A DNA stretch of 64,000 nt, taken from CAKZYD01 sp039814715. Lineage in GTDB: Bacteria; Pseudomonadota; Alphaproteobacteria; Sphingomonadales; CAKZYD01. Below are positions 18,769 to 26,819 of this stretch, in pieces. How positions within the stretch are numbered: the stretch's first letter is position 1; the number at the start of each line of letters is the position of its first letter. The DNA is taken from positions 121,196-185,195 of the forward strand of contig JBCCAR010000003.1 of NCBI GenBank assembly GCA_039814715.1, read 5' to 3'. The notes under the pieces are model-generated. The model saw only the letters and a list, made by a program, of their open reading frames with translations. It was not told where the DNA came from and ran no database searches. Position numbers and translations under genes: made by a program.

Positions 18769-20928
18769 ATGGGCAGCGAAAATGAAGATATGGAAACGGC
18801 TAATCGCGCGCCAACTTGGTGCCTGAGCATTATTGCATGCCTGCATCAGCTGTGCCGCCATGCCAAAATTGAAGCCTCGCCGCAGCGTATTACGGCTGGA
18901 TTGCCGTTGGTTGAGGGCGATCTCCCAGCCAATGCCGTGCCTATAGCGGCAGCGCGTGTGGGGCTCGAAGCCAATGCTCTAGCCAATAAACCAATAAAGC
19001 TACGCGCTGAAGATTGCCCAGCTCTTGTTCCTCTCAAGGACGCGAAAGCTGCGCTAATCATAAGCGTAAATGAGAAAGACTTTACACTTTGGACGCCGGA
19101 CGGTGCGGCCGTGCTGCCGCGCAGCGAGGTTGCCGAGCAGGTGGAGGGACAAGCCTACAGTTTTCATGTCCGGGCATCGGCAATTGATGATGCTCTGGCC
19201 GAGGATGAGGCCGTTGACGCGCACCCCAAGGCTGCCTGGCGTACGCTGTTGTCAGCGTTTTTTCGCCGTAAATCCCTTTGGGTTCAACTGCTTGCTGCAG
19301 GCGTCATTATTAATTTGATGGCCTTGGTCTTGCCGTTGTTTTTGATGGCAGTCTATGACCGCGTCGTACCCAATCTAGCGATGGAAACACTGTGGGCGCT
19401 TGGTATTGGCGTCCTCATCGCAATCTGTTTTGAATTCGCGCTCAAGCTCATCCGCCAATCGCTTATTGAAGCGGTGTCTCTGCGCATATCAACAGAACTG
19501 CAGCATAGCGCTGCAGAGCGTATTTTAAGAGCGCGCCCAAGCGATGCGCCGCGCCAGGCGGGGGCGGCATTATCAGGCCTGAAAGAAACCGATGCGGTGA
19601 CAAATATCGTCCCGTCGGCCATCTTAGCGGCGTGTATCGATCTGCCATTTTTCCTGCTGGTTCTGGCGCTTATTTACTCGATTGCCGGTGTTGTCGCTGC
19701 AGCGCCAGCGCTGGGCGCGTTGATGTTGTTTGGCGTTGGTATATGGGGCAACATCGGTCTCATGGGCGCAGCCAAATCCGGCGTTAAATATCAAGATGCG
19801 CGCCAAAACCTACTGCATGACATCTTAGAGGGCCTTGGGCATATCAAAGCCTCACTGGCAGAAGGCCAATTCCTGCGCCATTGGGATGTCATAAGCGATG
19901 AAGCGGCTATGGCGTCCAAGCGCGCGCGGTTTTGGGGCGCGTTTCCCGGTCACGCATCGCCGCTCATTATGCAGCTGGTCACTGTTGGCGTGATCGTTCT
20001 AGGCGTCTTCCAACTGAAAGAGGGGCTGATTAGTGTTGGGGCCATGGTGGCGTGCACGTTGCTGTCCAACCGCGCTATGGTGCCCATCTCAACAGTCAAT
20101 GGGCTTGCAAGCCGGGCCCTGCAGTCGCTTGCCTCGTTCCGCTCCGTCTTCCATCTCCTGCGGCTGCCGCAAGAGCGCAGCATTTCAGCCGCCGGCGTTG
20201 GCGCAAGCCGCCTGCGCGGCCAAATCCGAACCACCAACGTGGCTATGGCCTATCAAGCCGAGCAGAAGCCAACGCTTAGCGACGTCAATCTAACCATCAA
20301 TCCAGGCGAGAGCATTGCTATTGTGGGCCCAAGCGGTGCTGGTAAGACAAGCTTACTTACTCTCCTGGCTGGACAAGTACCGCCAAGCCAAGGCGATGTG
20401 TTTGTGGATGGTTTTCACCTTGCTCAATACGGCGTGAATGATTACCGCCGCCATGTCGGCTTTGCGCCGCAAGACGCCCGTATCTTTAACTTAACACTGA
20501 AGGACAACATCCTGCTCGGTGTTCAAAGCGTCTCCTCTCAAGCCTTGGTGCAAGCGCTAAACGTGTCAGGTTTAGCAAGTTTTGTGGCGCAGCAAGAAGA
20601 AGGTCTCGCGCTTAAAGTTGGCCCCAACGGTGAGCGCTTGTCAGGCGGACAGCGCCAGGCTGTCTTACTTGCTCGCGCACTAATCCATGATCCTGCAATC
20701 CTGCTTTTGGATGAGCCAACATCGGCTATGGATTCCGCTGCTGAACAAAATGTCGTGCGCGGCCTTCGCGATTTCATCAACGGGCGTACAACGTTGATCT
20801 CAACACACCGCACACCGCTTCTAAGCCTGGCTGACCGGATCATTTGGATGGAAGGCGGGCGCATTGTTGGTGATGGTCCGCGTCAAGAAATGATCGCGCG
20901 GATACAAGGCAAAAAACCTGCCGCTTAA
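18769..20928 (+). CDS. Type I secretion permease/ATPase, LapB/LssB-like
   Basis: An ABC exporter of about 719 residues powers one-step export of RTX substrates through the HlyD adaptor and an outer-membrane channel. The N-terminal ~140 residues look like a C39-like domain without the catalytic Cys-Gly signature, as in transporters of giant RTX proteins that bind but do not cleave substrate. Six membrane helices follow (for example VQLLAAGVIINLMALVLPLF). The ATPase domain has Walker A GPSGAGKTS near residue 520, the signature LSGGQRQ near 624, Walker B ILLLDEP near 645 and an H-loop STHRT. The start is uncertain: TTG 18760, ATG 18769 and ATG 18790 are all possible. It heads a plus-strand group with the MotB-like, MotA-like and PilZ genes, and the giant RTX protein is its likely cargo. 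Confidence 0.93.
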   Translation: MGSENEDMETANRAPTWCLSIIACLHQLCRHAKIEASPQRITAGLPLVEGDLPANAVPIAAARVGLEANALANKPIKLRAEDCPALVPLKDAKAALIISVNEKDFTLWTPDGAAVLPRSEVAEQVEGQAYSFHVRASAIDDALAEDEAVDAHPKAAWRTLLSAFFRRKSLWVQLLAAGVIINLMALVLPLFLMAVYDRVVPNLAMETLWALGIGVLIAICFEFALKLIRQSLIEAVSLRISTELQHSAAERILRARPSDAPRQAGAALSGLKETDAVTNIVPSAILAACIDLPFFLLVLALIYSIAGVVAAAPALGALMLFGVGIWGNIGLMGAAKSGVKYQDARQNLLHDILEGLGHIKASLAEGQFLRHWDVISDEAAMASKRARFWGAFPGHASPLIMQLVTVGVIVLGVFQLKEGLISVGAMVACTLLSNRAMVPISTVNGLASRALQSLASFRSVFHLLRLPQERSISAAGVGASRLRGQIRTTNVAMAYQAEQKPTLSDVNLTINPGESIAIVGPSGAGKTSLLTLLAGQVPPSQGDVFVDGFHLAQYGVNDYRRHVGFAPQDARIFNLTLKDNILLGVQSVSSQALVQALNVSGLASFVAQQEEGLALKVGPNGERLSGGQRQAVLLARALIHDPAILLLDEPTSAMDSAAEQNVVRGLRDFINGRTTLISTHRTPLLSLADRIIWMEGGRIVGDGPRQEMIARIQGKKPAA

Positions 20929-21000
20929 AGCGTTGGTTAATCCTAGGCCGCTACAATTTTACCCTAATAAGCGTAAATTTGCGTGGAGTAGGACCTCTCT

Positions 21001-21840
21001 GTGGCCCGTAAGCCTGAAGAAGAAGCCAATCACTGGCCAGGATTTGTCGATGCTCTGTCGACGATCGTGATGGTGATTACCTTTCTTCTGATTTTGCTGG
21101 GGCTCACGCTCTTCATCATGATGCAGAAGATACAAGCCGACGCGAATACGGTCACGGATACGCAAGTGAACACCGAAGCAGCAGGCGGCGCTCAGGCAAT
21201 AAACGATGAGGAAAGCCAGTCAGCGCTGGAGGAAGCCTCTTCTTCGGCATCGAAGACCAGTCAGGTTTCTGACCTGAAAGAGAAGCTTCAGCAAGCGCAG
21301 CAAGAAATTGAAAAGCTCAAAACCCAGACACAGCAGATGGCTGGCGCGCCCAAAGCACCTGAAGGCCAGTCTATCGCGTCTATGGGCGCGGAGCTTCGCC
21401 AGGAAGAGCAGATTGAGACAGAAGATAAGCTCACTATTCTGACCCGAAAAACCGATGAGAAGGTCAAGGTGGCTATCGCTAGCCAGGAGCCAGTAACGGC
21501 AGACGGCAAGATTAAGGTGACCTCGGCTGCTGTTGCCCTAGAGCTTAACTATGATTCTGGAACGACAAAGCTGGATGAAGAAGCTGCAACTCAGGTTGGG
21601 GACTATTTTGAAGAACAAGCGCCTAAGTCTGGCACGTCCAAGTTTGAAATTCGCTCCATTGCGTCTTCTGGTGTTGGCTCGATCTCTGAGGCGCGCAGAA
21701 AAGCTTACTTCCGAGCGCTGACAGTACGCAATATTTTGCTCAAGCGCGGTATCCCTGCAGAGCGTATTGTAACCAAGATTTCCATGCCGCAACCGGGCGA
21801 GCAACAAGATCGCGTCATCGTTACCTTAAAGCCGAACTGA
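21001..21840 (+). CDS. MotB/OmpA-like envelope protein
   Basis: A 279-residue protein with one N-terminal membrane helix and a C-terminal OmpA-like peptidoglycan-binding domain. The helix begins WPGFVDALSTIVMV. Asp17 sits where MotB carries its essential proton-channel Asp, which suggests a stator-type partner for the MotA-like protein encoded next. Residues ~60-115 are a Gln/Glu/Lys-rich coiled coil. The OmpA-like part includes LNYDSGTTKLDEEA and ends SEARRKAYFRALTVRNILLKRGIPAERI followed by RVIVTLKPN, the usual OmpA_C order. Translation starts at GTG with GGAG about 12 bases upstream. It lies 72 bp after the ABC transporter gene. It is not a flagellar motB by context, since no flagellar genes are near. 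The function of this pair beside a type I exporter is inferred. Confidence 0.85.
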   Translation: MARKPEEEANHWPGFVDALSTIVMVITFLLILLGLTLFIMMQKIQADANTVTDTQVNTEAAGGAQAINDEESQSALEEASSSASKTSQVSDLKEKLQQAQQEIEKLKTQTQQMAGAPKAPEGQSIASMGAELRQEEQIETEDKLTILTRKTDEKVKVAIASQEPVTADGKIKVTSAAVALELNYDSGTTKLDEEAATQVGDYFEEQAPKSGTSKFEIRSIASSGVGSISEARRKAYFRALTVRNILLKRGIPAERIVTKISMPQPGEQQDRVIVTLKPN

Positions 21841-21878
21841 CCGCGCCGCTATGTTTAGGATATCTTCAACTCTTAACG

Positions 21879-21886
21879 TTAACGCT
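21879..21886. promoter_or_regulatory. TTAACGCT copy shared with the HlyD/ABC divergent region
   Basis: The 106-bp gap before the MotA-like gene contains TTAACGTTAACGCT. Its last eight bases equal one arm of the inverted repeat at 18686-18716. A looser version (AGCGTT, two bases, TTAA) lies just before the MotB-like gene near 20929-20940. Together they could mark a common regulator of the secretion cluster. Confidence 0.3.
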
Positions 21887-21946
21887 CTGTACAAGCCGCG
21901 TCCTTTGCAACGTCAAAGTGCGCGGACAAAGGCGGCTTGAGAGCGT

Positions 21947-23617
21947 ATGGAAAAAGAAGTCAGAACGCAGGCTTTTCGAATGCTATTTGTCTTGCTGGTA
22001 TTTGCCGGCTTGGCATTATGGCAGCTCGAATTTGTCGTGCGCTCTGTTGAAGCCAACGTCCATCTTAACTTAACCATTATCTTTACCTTTATTTTCGGAG
22101 CGCTTCTGGCGTTTCGCAGCGTTTGGAACCTTGGCAACGAGATGGTGGCGCTTAAGGCGCTCCAGGTCCAATATAAAGACCGCGGTACGCTGCCTGAGGG
22201 CTGTTACGATAGGCCAGCAACGGTTTTTCAGCCGCCGCAGCTTCTTGGCCACGCCTTCCGGATGATCAGTGATGAACTGACAAAGCCCAAACAGCTAACA
22301 TTGCCAGCCTCGACCGTGCAAATGCTGGTTGAAGGTGTGGACGTCCGCATCGATGATCGTAAATCAACCCTAACTTATATCGTTGGGCTGCTGGTTTTTC
22401 TTGGCCTGATCGGGACGTTCGTTGGTTTGATGCAGACCGTTGGATCCGTTGGCGATATTATTGGGTCGCTAAATTTTGGCGGTGATGGTGGACCAAGCAT
22501 TGATGAAGCGTTTTCTGGCCTCATCGCTGATTTACAAGGCCCACTCGTGGGTATGGCGACAGGATTTTCATCATCCTTATTTGGATTGTTATGCTCTTTG
22601 GCTCTTGGCCTTATGGAGCGTTTTGGGACAGCCGCGCACCGCATTTTGCCGATTGAATTTGAGAGCTGGCTAACCAACATCTCGCAGCTGGAAAATGCAT
22701 CTCCTGAAGGAGCTGCCCAAGGAGGCGATACCGCAGCGCTTCATAAAATAGCGCGTTTAGAAGCGCGGATGGCCAGCACCGCTCAAAGCGCGGAGAAGTC
22801 TGCCGAAGCGGTCTCTGAGCTCCTGGTTTCCATTCATGCGATTGCCGAAAATTTGTCTCGTGACCAATCACAGACAGGCTTGACAGCGCTGTCTGATTTG
22901 GCGCGTGAAATGACACATACCCAGCGCGGCTTTATGGAGCAACTCAACCTGATACGTGAGCTCGGGGAAAGCGACCGTGAACACACCCGCGATATGACAT
23001 CGAACATTGCGCAAGGCTTTCATGCGCTGCGCGCAGACCGCGAAACACAAGATGAGATTATGACGGAGCTGCGGCTCGCAATCGAGAAAGTGTCCGCCTA
23101 TCAGCCAGAAGCGGCACGGTTGCCGCTGGCTGAAGCGGCGCCTGAAGGGGCTGACGCGCAAGAAAGCAAAGGCTTGATTGCAGCAATGAAACGCAAGTCC
23201 GCAAGCCGGGCCATCGCCCGCCATGACAAGGCGCTGCGCCAAGAATATCATGCCATGGTGCGCGAAGTTCTCGACAAAGCCTTTCGGCGTGACGCGGAAA
23301 TTGCCCAAGAGCTTGAAGCCATCAATGACGCCGCTGCGCGCCAGGATGGAGCGCTTGAGACGTTGGTTGAACACAACCGCGCGCTCCAAGCCCAGCAAAG
23401 GGCGCTGTCTGGTCAGGTGGAAGTTCTGGCCTCCATTTTGGCCAATGACCGCGGCGATGATACGGTTTTAGAGGAAATTCGCCGCAGCCGTGTGGGCATG
23501 GAAATGGCGCTTCGCCAAATCACCTCACAACTATCAGAGGCGCGCGATGATGTGAACACGCAAACGATCTTAGGCACTTTGGTTGCTGAAGATGATCAAG
23601 AGCGAAAGGCGGGATAA
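21947..23617 (+). CDS. MotA/TolQ/ExbB-like proton-channel protein with coiled-coil tail
   Basis: A 556-residue membrane protein. Two N-terminal helices (near residues 12-32 and 43-60) are followed by a cytoplasmic stretch. The signature pair comes next: GLLVFLGLIGTFVGLMQTVG near residue 150 and LQGPLVGMATGFSSSLFGLL near 205, the canonical MotA/TolQ order. Residues ~240-550 form a long, mostly helical cytoplasmic tail with repeated Glu/Arg/Gln heptads, much longer than in TolQ or MotA. With the upstream MotB-like protein it probably forms an ion-driven complex in the inner membrane. The ATG start has GAGAG a few bases upstream. Its TAA is directly followed by the ATG of the PilZ gene, so the two are very likely translated together. 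The cargo or mechanical output is unknown. Confidence 0.85.
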   Translation: MEKEVRTQAFRMLFVLLVFAGLALWQLEFVVRSVEANVHLNLTIIFTFIFGALLAFRSVWNLGNEMVALKALQVQYKDRGTLPEGCYDRPATVFQPPQLLGHAFRMISDELTKPKQLTLPASTVQMLVEGVDVRIDDRKSTLTYIVGLLVFLGLIGTFVGLMQTVGSVGDIIGSLNFGGDGGPSIDEAFSGLIADLQGPLVGMATGFSSSLFGLLCSLALGLMERFGTAAHRILPIEFESWLTNISQLENASPEGAAQGGDTAALHKIARLEARMASTAQSAEKSAEAVSELLVSIHAIAENLSRDQSQTGLTALSDLAREMTHTQRGFMEQLNLIRELGESDREHTRDMTSNIAQGFHALRADRETQDEIMTELRLAIEKVSAYQPEAARLPLAEAAPEGADAQESKGLIAAMKRKSASRAIARHDKALRQEYHAMVREVLDKAFRRDAEIAQELEAINDAAARQDGALETLVEHNRALQAQQRALSGQVEVLASILANDRGDDTVLEEIRRSRVGMEMALRQITSQLSEARDDVNTQTILGTLVAEDDQERKAG

Positions 23618-24115
23618 ATGAAGTCGTTCCGCGCGTTTTTGTCTCTCAAGACCCATGTCAGAGCGTTCATCCGCTTTCGCTGGGCCTTTGAGCCGCTGCA
23701 CCGGCTCTACAGAAAAATCAAATTAAAATTTGAGAACGCAGCAGATCTGCGGTCTTTAGATCGGTACAGATGCCAAATCGATGGCGCTATGATTTCCGAG
23801 CGTTTGGCGCAGATCAATGGCCGGGTTAAAGATGTATCGGCCGGTGGGTGTTTGTTCCGGCCTGCCAGTTTCTATCTTGTGGACCGTATCGGTGATCAAG
23901 TCTCCATCGAGCTGCCGGAAACGACTTTGAACGGTAAAGTCGTTCGCACGCTGCCAATAGGCTATGCTGTTCAGTTCGAAAAGATTCTTGAGGACGGTGT
24001 TCTCAAGTCTGTACTGGCGCAATCAGCTGTAGAAGCCACGGTGTTTAAACGCACACAGGAAGACGAGACGCGAGATACAAAGCGCAAGGCGAACGAAAAG
24101 AAAAAAGCCGCTTAA
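23618..24115 (+). CDS. PilZ domain c-di-GMP receptor protein
   Basis: A 165-residue protein whose PilZ domain carries both ligand motifs: RSLDR (R45-R49, RxxxR) and DVSAGG (D72-G77, [D/N]xSxxG). In characterised PilZ proteins these bind cyclic di-GMP. The ~40-residue N-terminus is basic and hydrophobic, and the C-terminus is Lys/Glu-rich. The ATG touches the stop of the MotA-like gene (TAAATG), which indicates translational coupling and a probable functional link. By analogy with YcgR, a PilZ protein that acts on the flagellar stator, this protein may tune the MotAB-like complex or secretion of the giant protein in response to c-di-GMP. That is inference from context. Its stop shares the TTAA palindrome with the stop of the convergent ATP-grasp gene. 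Confidence 0.88.
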   Translation: MKSFRAFLSLKTHVRAFIRFRWAFEPLHRLYRKIKLKFENAADLRSLDRYRCQIDGAMISERLAQINGRVKDVSAGGCLFRPASFYLVDRIGDQVSIELPETTLNGKVVRTLPIGYAVQFEKILEDGVLKSVLAQSAVEATVFKRTQEDETRDTKRKANEKKKAA

Positions 24116-25206
24116 TGCGCTAAGGGATAGTCATCAGCCCGCGATACTTCAGCGGCCCAAATCTTCAAGATTTTCCATAAACCTGGCAGAGAGTGTTGCC
24201 GGTTTTTGTTCGCTGCTCCGATTGAGAATGCGTGGCGCCACTGGGCAGCCAGCGTTTGATAAGCTTCTTTAACGCCCATGTCGCAGTCCCAAATATGGGT
24301 TGCTTCGGCGCCGACACCGTTGACTTCAACGATGGAAAAATCGCGGCCCTGCTTGAGCGCTTCGAGAGACTTAAAGCGGACATCAAAACGTGCAAAGTAA
24401 AGCTCATCAATATCTTTTGCGATGCCATCAAACACGTCTGTCAACTGGTCGCAAATATAGGCCTGACCATTTCTGAAAATTGAGCCGCGTGCGTGACTTC
24501 CAGCGAAGTTAAGCGGAAAAACTTGATCTTTTTTGAGCACGTTATTGAGCACTGCGGCATGACGTTCTTTGTAAACGCCTTCCATGCGGCGGCAGCGCGG
24601 GCAATCATCTATGAGCTCTTCGATGGTCTTTTGGCCGTCGCCGATAATGGTGGCTGTATATTTCAGCGTGAGTGAGAAGATTTTACCGCGTTCTTCAGTG
24701 GGGTGCCGGATATAAAACACGCCAACTTCCCCAGCGTGCTCGACCTTTTTTTGCAGCATGATGTTTTGGCCAACGGGAAAATCATTCACATAAGCGCGTA
24801 GTTCATCTTCGCAATTGATTGGGCGCACCCCAGCGCCGCGAAGGCCGGAATCTGGTTTTGCAACAATGGGGAAACCAAGATCGTTGGCCTTTAAGGCTTC
24901 GAGGCACGCTTGGAAGGTCTGGGCGCGCTCCTCCTGTGCCAAGACCGTGGTGTTTGGCGCAATGAACTGGGCTGCATATGGTCCGGCTAGGTCGAACACA
25001 TCAGACTTTCGCTCTCCCACGGCGCCGCCTGCAAAAATCGATGGATTGGCGAGTGCTGGTAAGGTGATCGAGCGGTGCCGTGCCATCAAAGTGATCGCGT
25101 AAAGCAAAACGGGCACATAAAATAATGCAGGATGCAAGAATTCAAATGGCGATACGCATCCTGGTCCAGGATTGAGCGGAGGCATCCCCTCATTAGGAGG
25201 CGGCAT
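24112..25206 (-). CDS. ATP-grasp domain protein, substrate unknown
   Basis: About 364 residues. The ATP-grasp fold is recognisable from GFPIVAKPDSGLRGAGV (ATP-binding lysine strand and Gly loop), a Glu-rich EHAGEVGVFYIRHP segment, and the Mg/ATP C-terminal strands ARFDVRFKS and FSIVEVNGVGAEATH. A hydrophobic N-terminal stretch (FYVPVLLYAITLMARH) resembles a membrane anchor or packing helix. Such proteins join a carboxylate to an amine or thiol using ATP; nothing here identifies the substrate. I place the start at ATG 25206, which has AGAGGAG about ten bases upstream, rather than further upstream. This start lies inside the end of the DedA gene (14-bp overlap), so the two are translationally coupled. 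It is the last gene of a hydrolase-DedA-ATP-grasp operon. Confidence 0.8.
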   Translation of the reverse strand: MPPPNEGMPPLNPGPGCVSPFEFLHPALFYVPVLLYAITLMARHRSITLPALANPSIFAGGAVGERKSDVFDLAGPYAAQFIAPNTTVLAQEERAQTFQACLEALKANDLGFPIVAKPDSGLRGAGVRPINCEDELRAYVNDFPVGQNIMLQKKVEHAGEVGVFYIRHPTEERGKIFSLTLKYTATIIGDGQKTIEELIDDCPRCRRMEGVYKERHAAVLNNVLKKDQVFPLNFAGSHARGSIFRNGQAYICDQLTDVFDGIAKDIDELYFARFDVRFKSLEALKQGRDFSIVEVNGVGAEATHIWDCDMGVKEAYQTLAAQWRHAFSIGAANKNRQHSLPGLWKILKIWAAEVSRADDYPLAH

Positions 25207-25810
25207 GGCTTTGGCGCTCCTCTGACGACTGCGCGCGCGCTTTACCCTTTTTGGCAAGGCTCCGCTCAATTAAAAATACAGCAGCGAGCGCCAAGCCAAT
25301 CGCAGCATATTTCCAAGGCCCTAAATCCGCCAAGACGCTTTGACCAAGAAAGAACACGGCAGAATAAACACTGACCGTCCAGACGCCGACAGCAAACAAA
25401 ACGGCTTGGAGAAACTTCCAAAAGGATGCGCCGACGTACCCCAAGGATGTGTATGTTGGCAGCCGCATGCCGGGCACGAAGCGTGTTGTGAAGACCAACG
25501 AAAACGGTCTGTTGGTCCCGATGCGGCGAATGCGTTGGGCGGCGCGCGTATCGACATATTTCCGCAGCATCGGCAAGCGTGCGGCGCCATAACCGATGCC
25601 GAAAAGGCCAAGATCACCTAGCACAATGCCAACAAGCAAGGCGATTAAACCAGCTGATGGGGCCATCATGTCGGTCGAAGCCAAAAGGGCTGTGGCAACA
25701 ATAGCTACATCCTCTAGAATAAACGTCGCGACAACAACCGCGAGAAATCCCGCTGACGGCGGGAGGCTGCCGATAGCGGACAGCAGGGTGTTGATTGCTT
25801 CTTCTAGCAC
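25193..25810 (-). CDS. DedA-family membrane protein
   Basis: A 205-residue polytopic membrane protein of the DedA (SNARE-associated/VTT) family. Diagnostic segments are FILEDVAIVATA near residue 30, GIVLGDLGLFGIGYGAAR near 65, and the basic RFVPGMRLPTYTSLGYVG motif near 108. The family is linked to membrane homeostasis, including undecaprenyl phosphate and phospholipid translocation in studied members. The GTG start overlaps the end of the upstream hydrolase gene by seven bases, and the ATP-grasp start falls inside its 3' end. This very tight packing suggests the three products act in one pathway at the membrane, perhaps lipid or lipid-carrier modification, but the substrate is not shown. Confidence 0.87.
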   Translation of the reverse strand: MLEEAINTLLSAIGSLPPSAGFLAVVVATFILEDVAIVATALLASTDMMAPSAGLIALLVGIVLGDLGLFGIGYGAARLPMLRKYVDTRAAQRIRRIGTNRPFSLVFTTRFVPGMRLPTYTSLGYVGASFWKFLQAVLFAVGVWTVSVYSAVFFLGQSVLADLGPWKYAAIGLALAAVFLIERSLAKKGKARAQSSEERQSHAAS

Positions 25811-26661
25811 GCTGCGGCCGGTGTATTTATGCTGCGCTCAATGAGCGCCCATAAGCGGTCGATCTCATTCCATGGCAGAAAATGATTCTGACCTTCGATC
25901 ATTTCGATGCTGCAAAGCGCGCTTGGCTGATACTGACGCTTCATAAAGGCTACATTCTCCGCTGGAACCAATTCATCTTCACTGCCGTGCAGAACATATG
26001 TTGCAACGGCGGTATCGTTGATTTGGGTTTGGAGATCAACGAGCTCTTGCTCAAGCGTGATCAATTCTGCGTTAGCATTGCGCAATGTTGAGCCAATGAG
26101 GAACTTGATTGGCTGGTAAGTCGCAAGGCGTTGTGCCCAATGAATTTTCTCTAAAGACGGGTCAAGCGCTGCTGCAACGAGAATAATGGCTGTGATTTCT
26201 TCAGGGTATTGTACTGCAACCTTAGCAGCGATAGGCCCGCCATAAGAATGACCGACAAGGATGGTCGGTGTGTTTTGCCCCTGGACAACCGCCCGCTTTA
26301 GAAGTGCGACTGTTTCAGCATGCTCTTTTAAGCTGGTGACCGCGCCTTTGGGCCGGCTGGAGCCGAATCCCAATCTGTCATAAGCAACACTGGTGATGTT
26401 TGCTGGGGTCTTGGCCATTGTATCAAGCCATGTATCAGCAGAGCCTGGTGTTCCATGAATAAAAATCACGAAAGCTTTGGGGTTCTGCCTTTCCGCGCTC
26501 ATAAGGGTCCGAATTTGATGCGTATTTGGCAGCGTGATTATTTTTTCAGTCACCCCTGCAGTCCCATAGCTTTGGCTGGTGCCTGGCGGCCCGCAACCCA
26601 TAGTGCAAAACGATAAGAACAAGCCTGAAATGAACAATAATCGGCCGATTTTCGATGTCAC
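25804..26661 (-). CDS. Alpha/beta hydrolase, probable lipoprotein
   Basis: A 285-residue alpha/beta hydrolase. The N-terminus is a signal peptide (RLLFISGLFLSF) ending TMGC at residue 23, an imperfect lipobox, so membrane anchoring is likely but not certain. Catalytic elements are the oxyanion loop HGTPGSADTW (69-78), the nucleophile elbow GHSYGG with Ser139, an acid in HGSEDELVP, and a His in GQNHFLPW near the C-terminus. It is probably an esterase or lipase-type enzyme of the envelope; the substrate is unknown. The GTG start has AAGGAAG about nine bases upstream. It is the first gene of the operon with DedA and the ATP-grasp gene, and divergent from the DUF2336 gene across ~158 bp. Confidence 0.85.
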   Translation of the reverse strand: MTSKIGRLLFISGLFLSFCTMGCGPPGTSQSYGTAGVTEKIITLPNTHQIRTLMSAERQNPKAFVIFIHGTPGSADTWLDTMAKTPANITSVAYDRLGFGSSRPKGAVTSLKEHAETVALLKRAVVQGQNTPTILVGHSYGGPIAAKVAVQYPEEITAIILVAAALDPSLEKIHWAQRLATYQPIKFLIGSTLRNANAELITLEQELVDLQTQINDTAVATYVLHGSEDELVPAENVAFMKRQYQPSALCSIEMIEGQNHFLPWNEIDRLWALIERSINTPAAAC

Positions 26662-26819
26662 GATGCTTGCTTCCTTCGCGCTGAAACTGAGGTGGCGGCT
26701 GATTGGAGCTGTTGTTTGGTACCTGTCTTACAAGGCTGCTCTCACGATGAGCTGACGTTGCCACGCTAGCAGTATTTGGCTTTTAGCGTAATTTAAGGAA
26801 ATGTCTCTAGTTTGATCGC

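Noticed and set aside
22868..23398. A 176-residue minus-strand ORF inside the MotA-like gene
   Set aside because: It lies antisense to coiled-coil coding sequence and has no domain or start-site support.
16772..24115. MotA/MotB-like pair as a Zorya anti-phage system
   Set aside because: ZorC, ZorD or ZorE-type genes are absent; the neighbours are type I secretion and PilZ genes instead.
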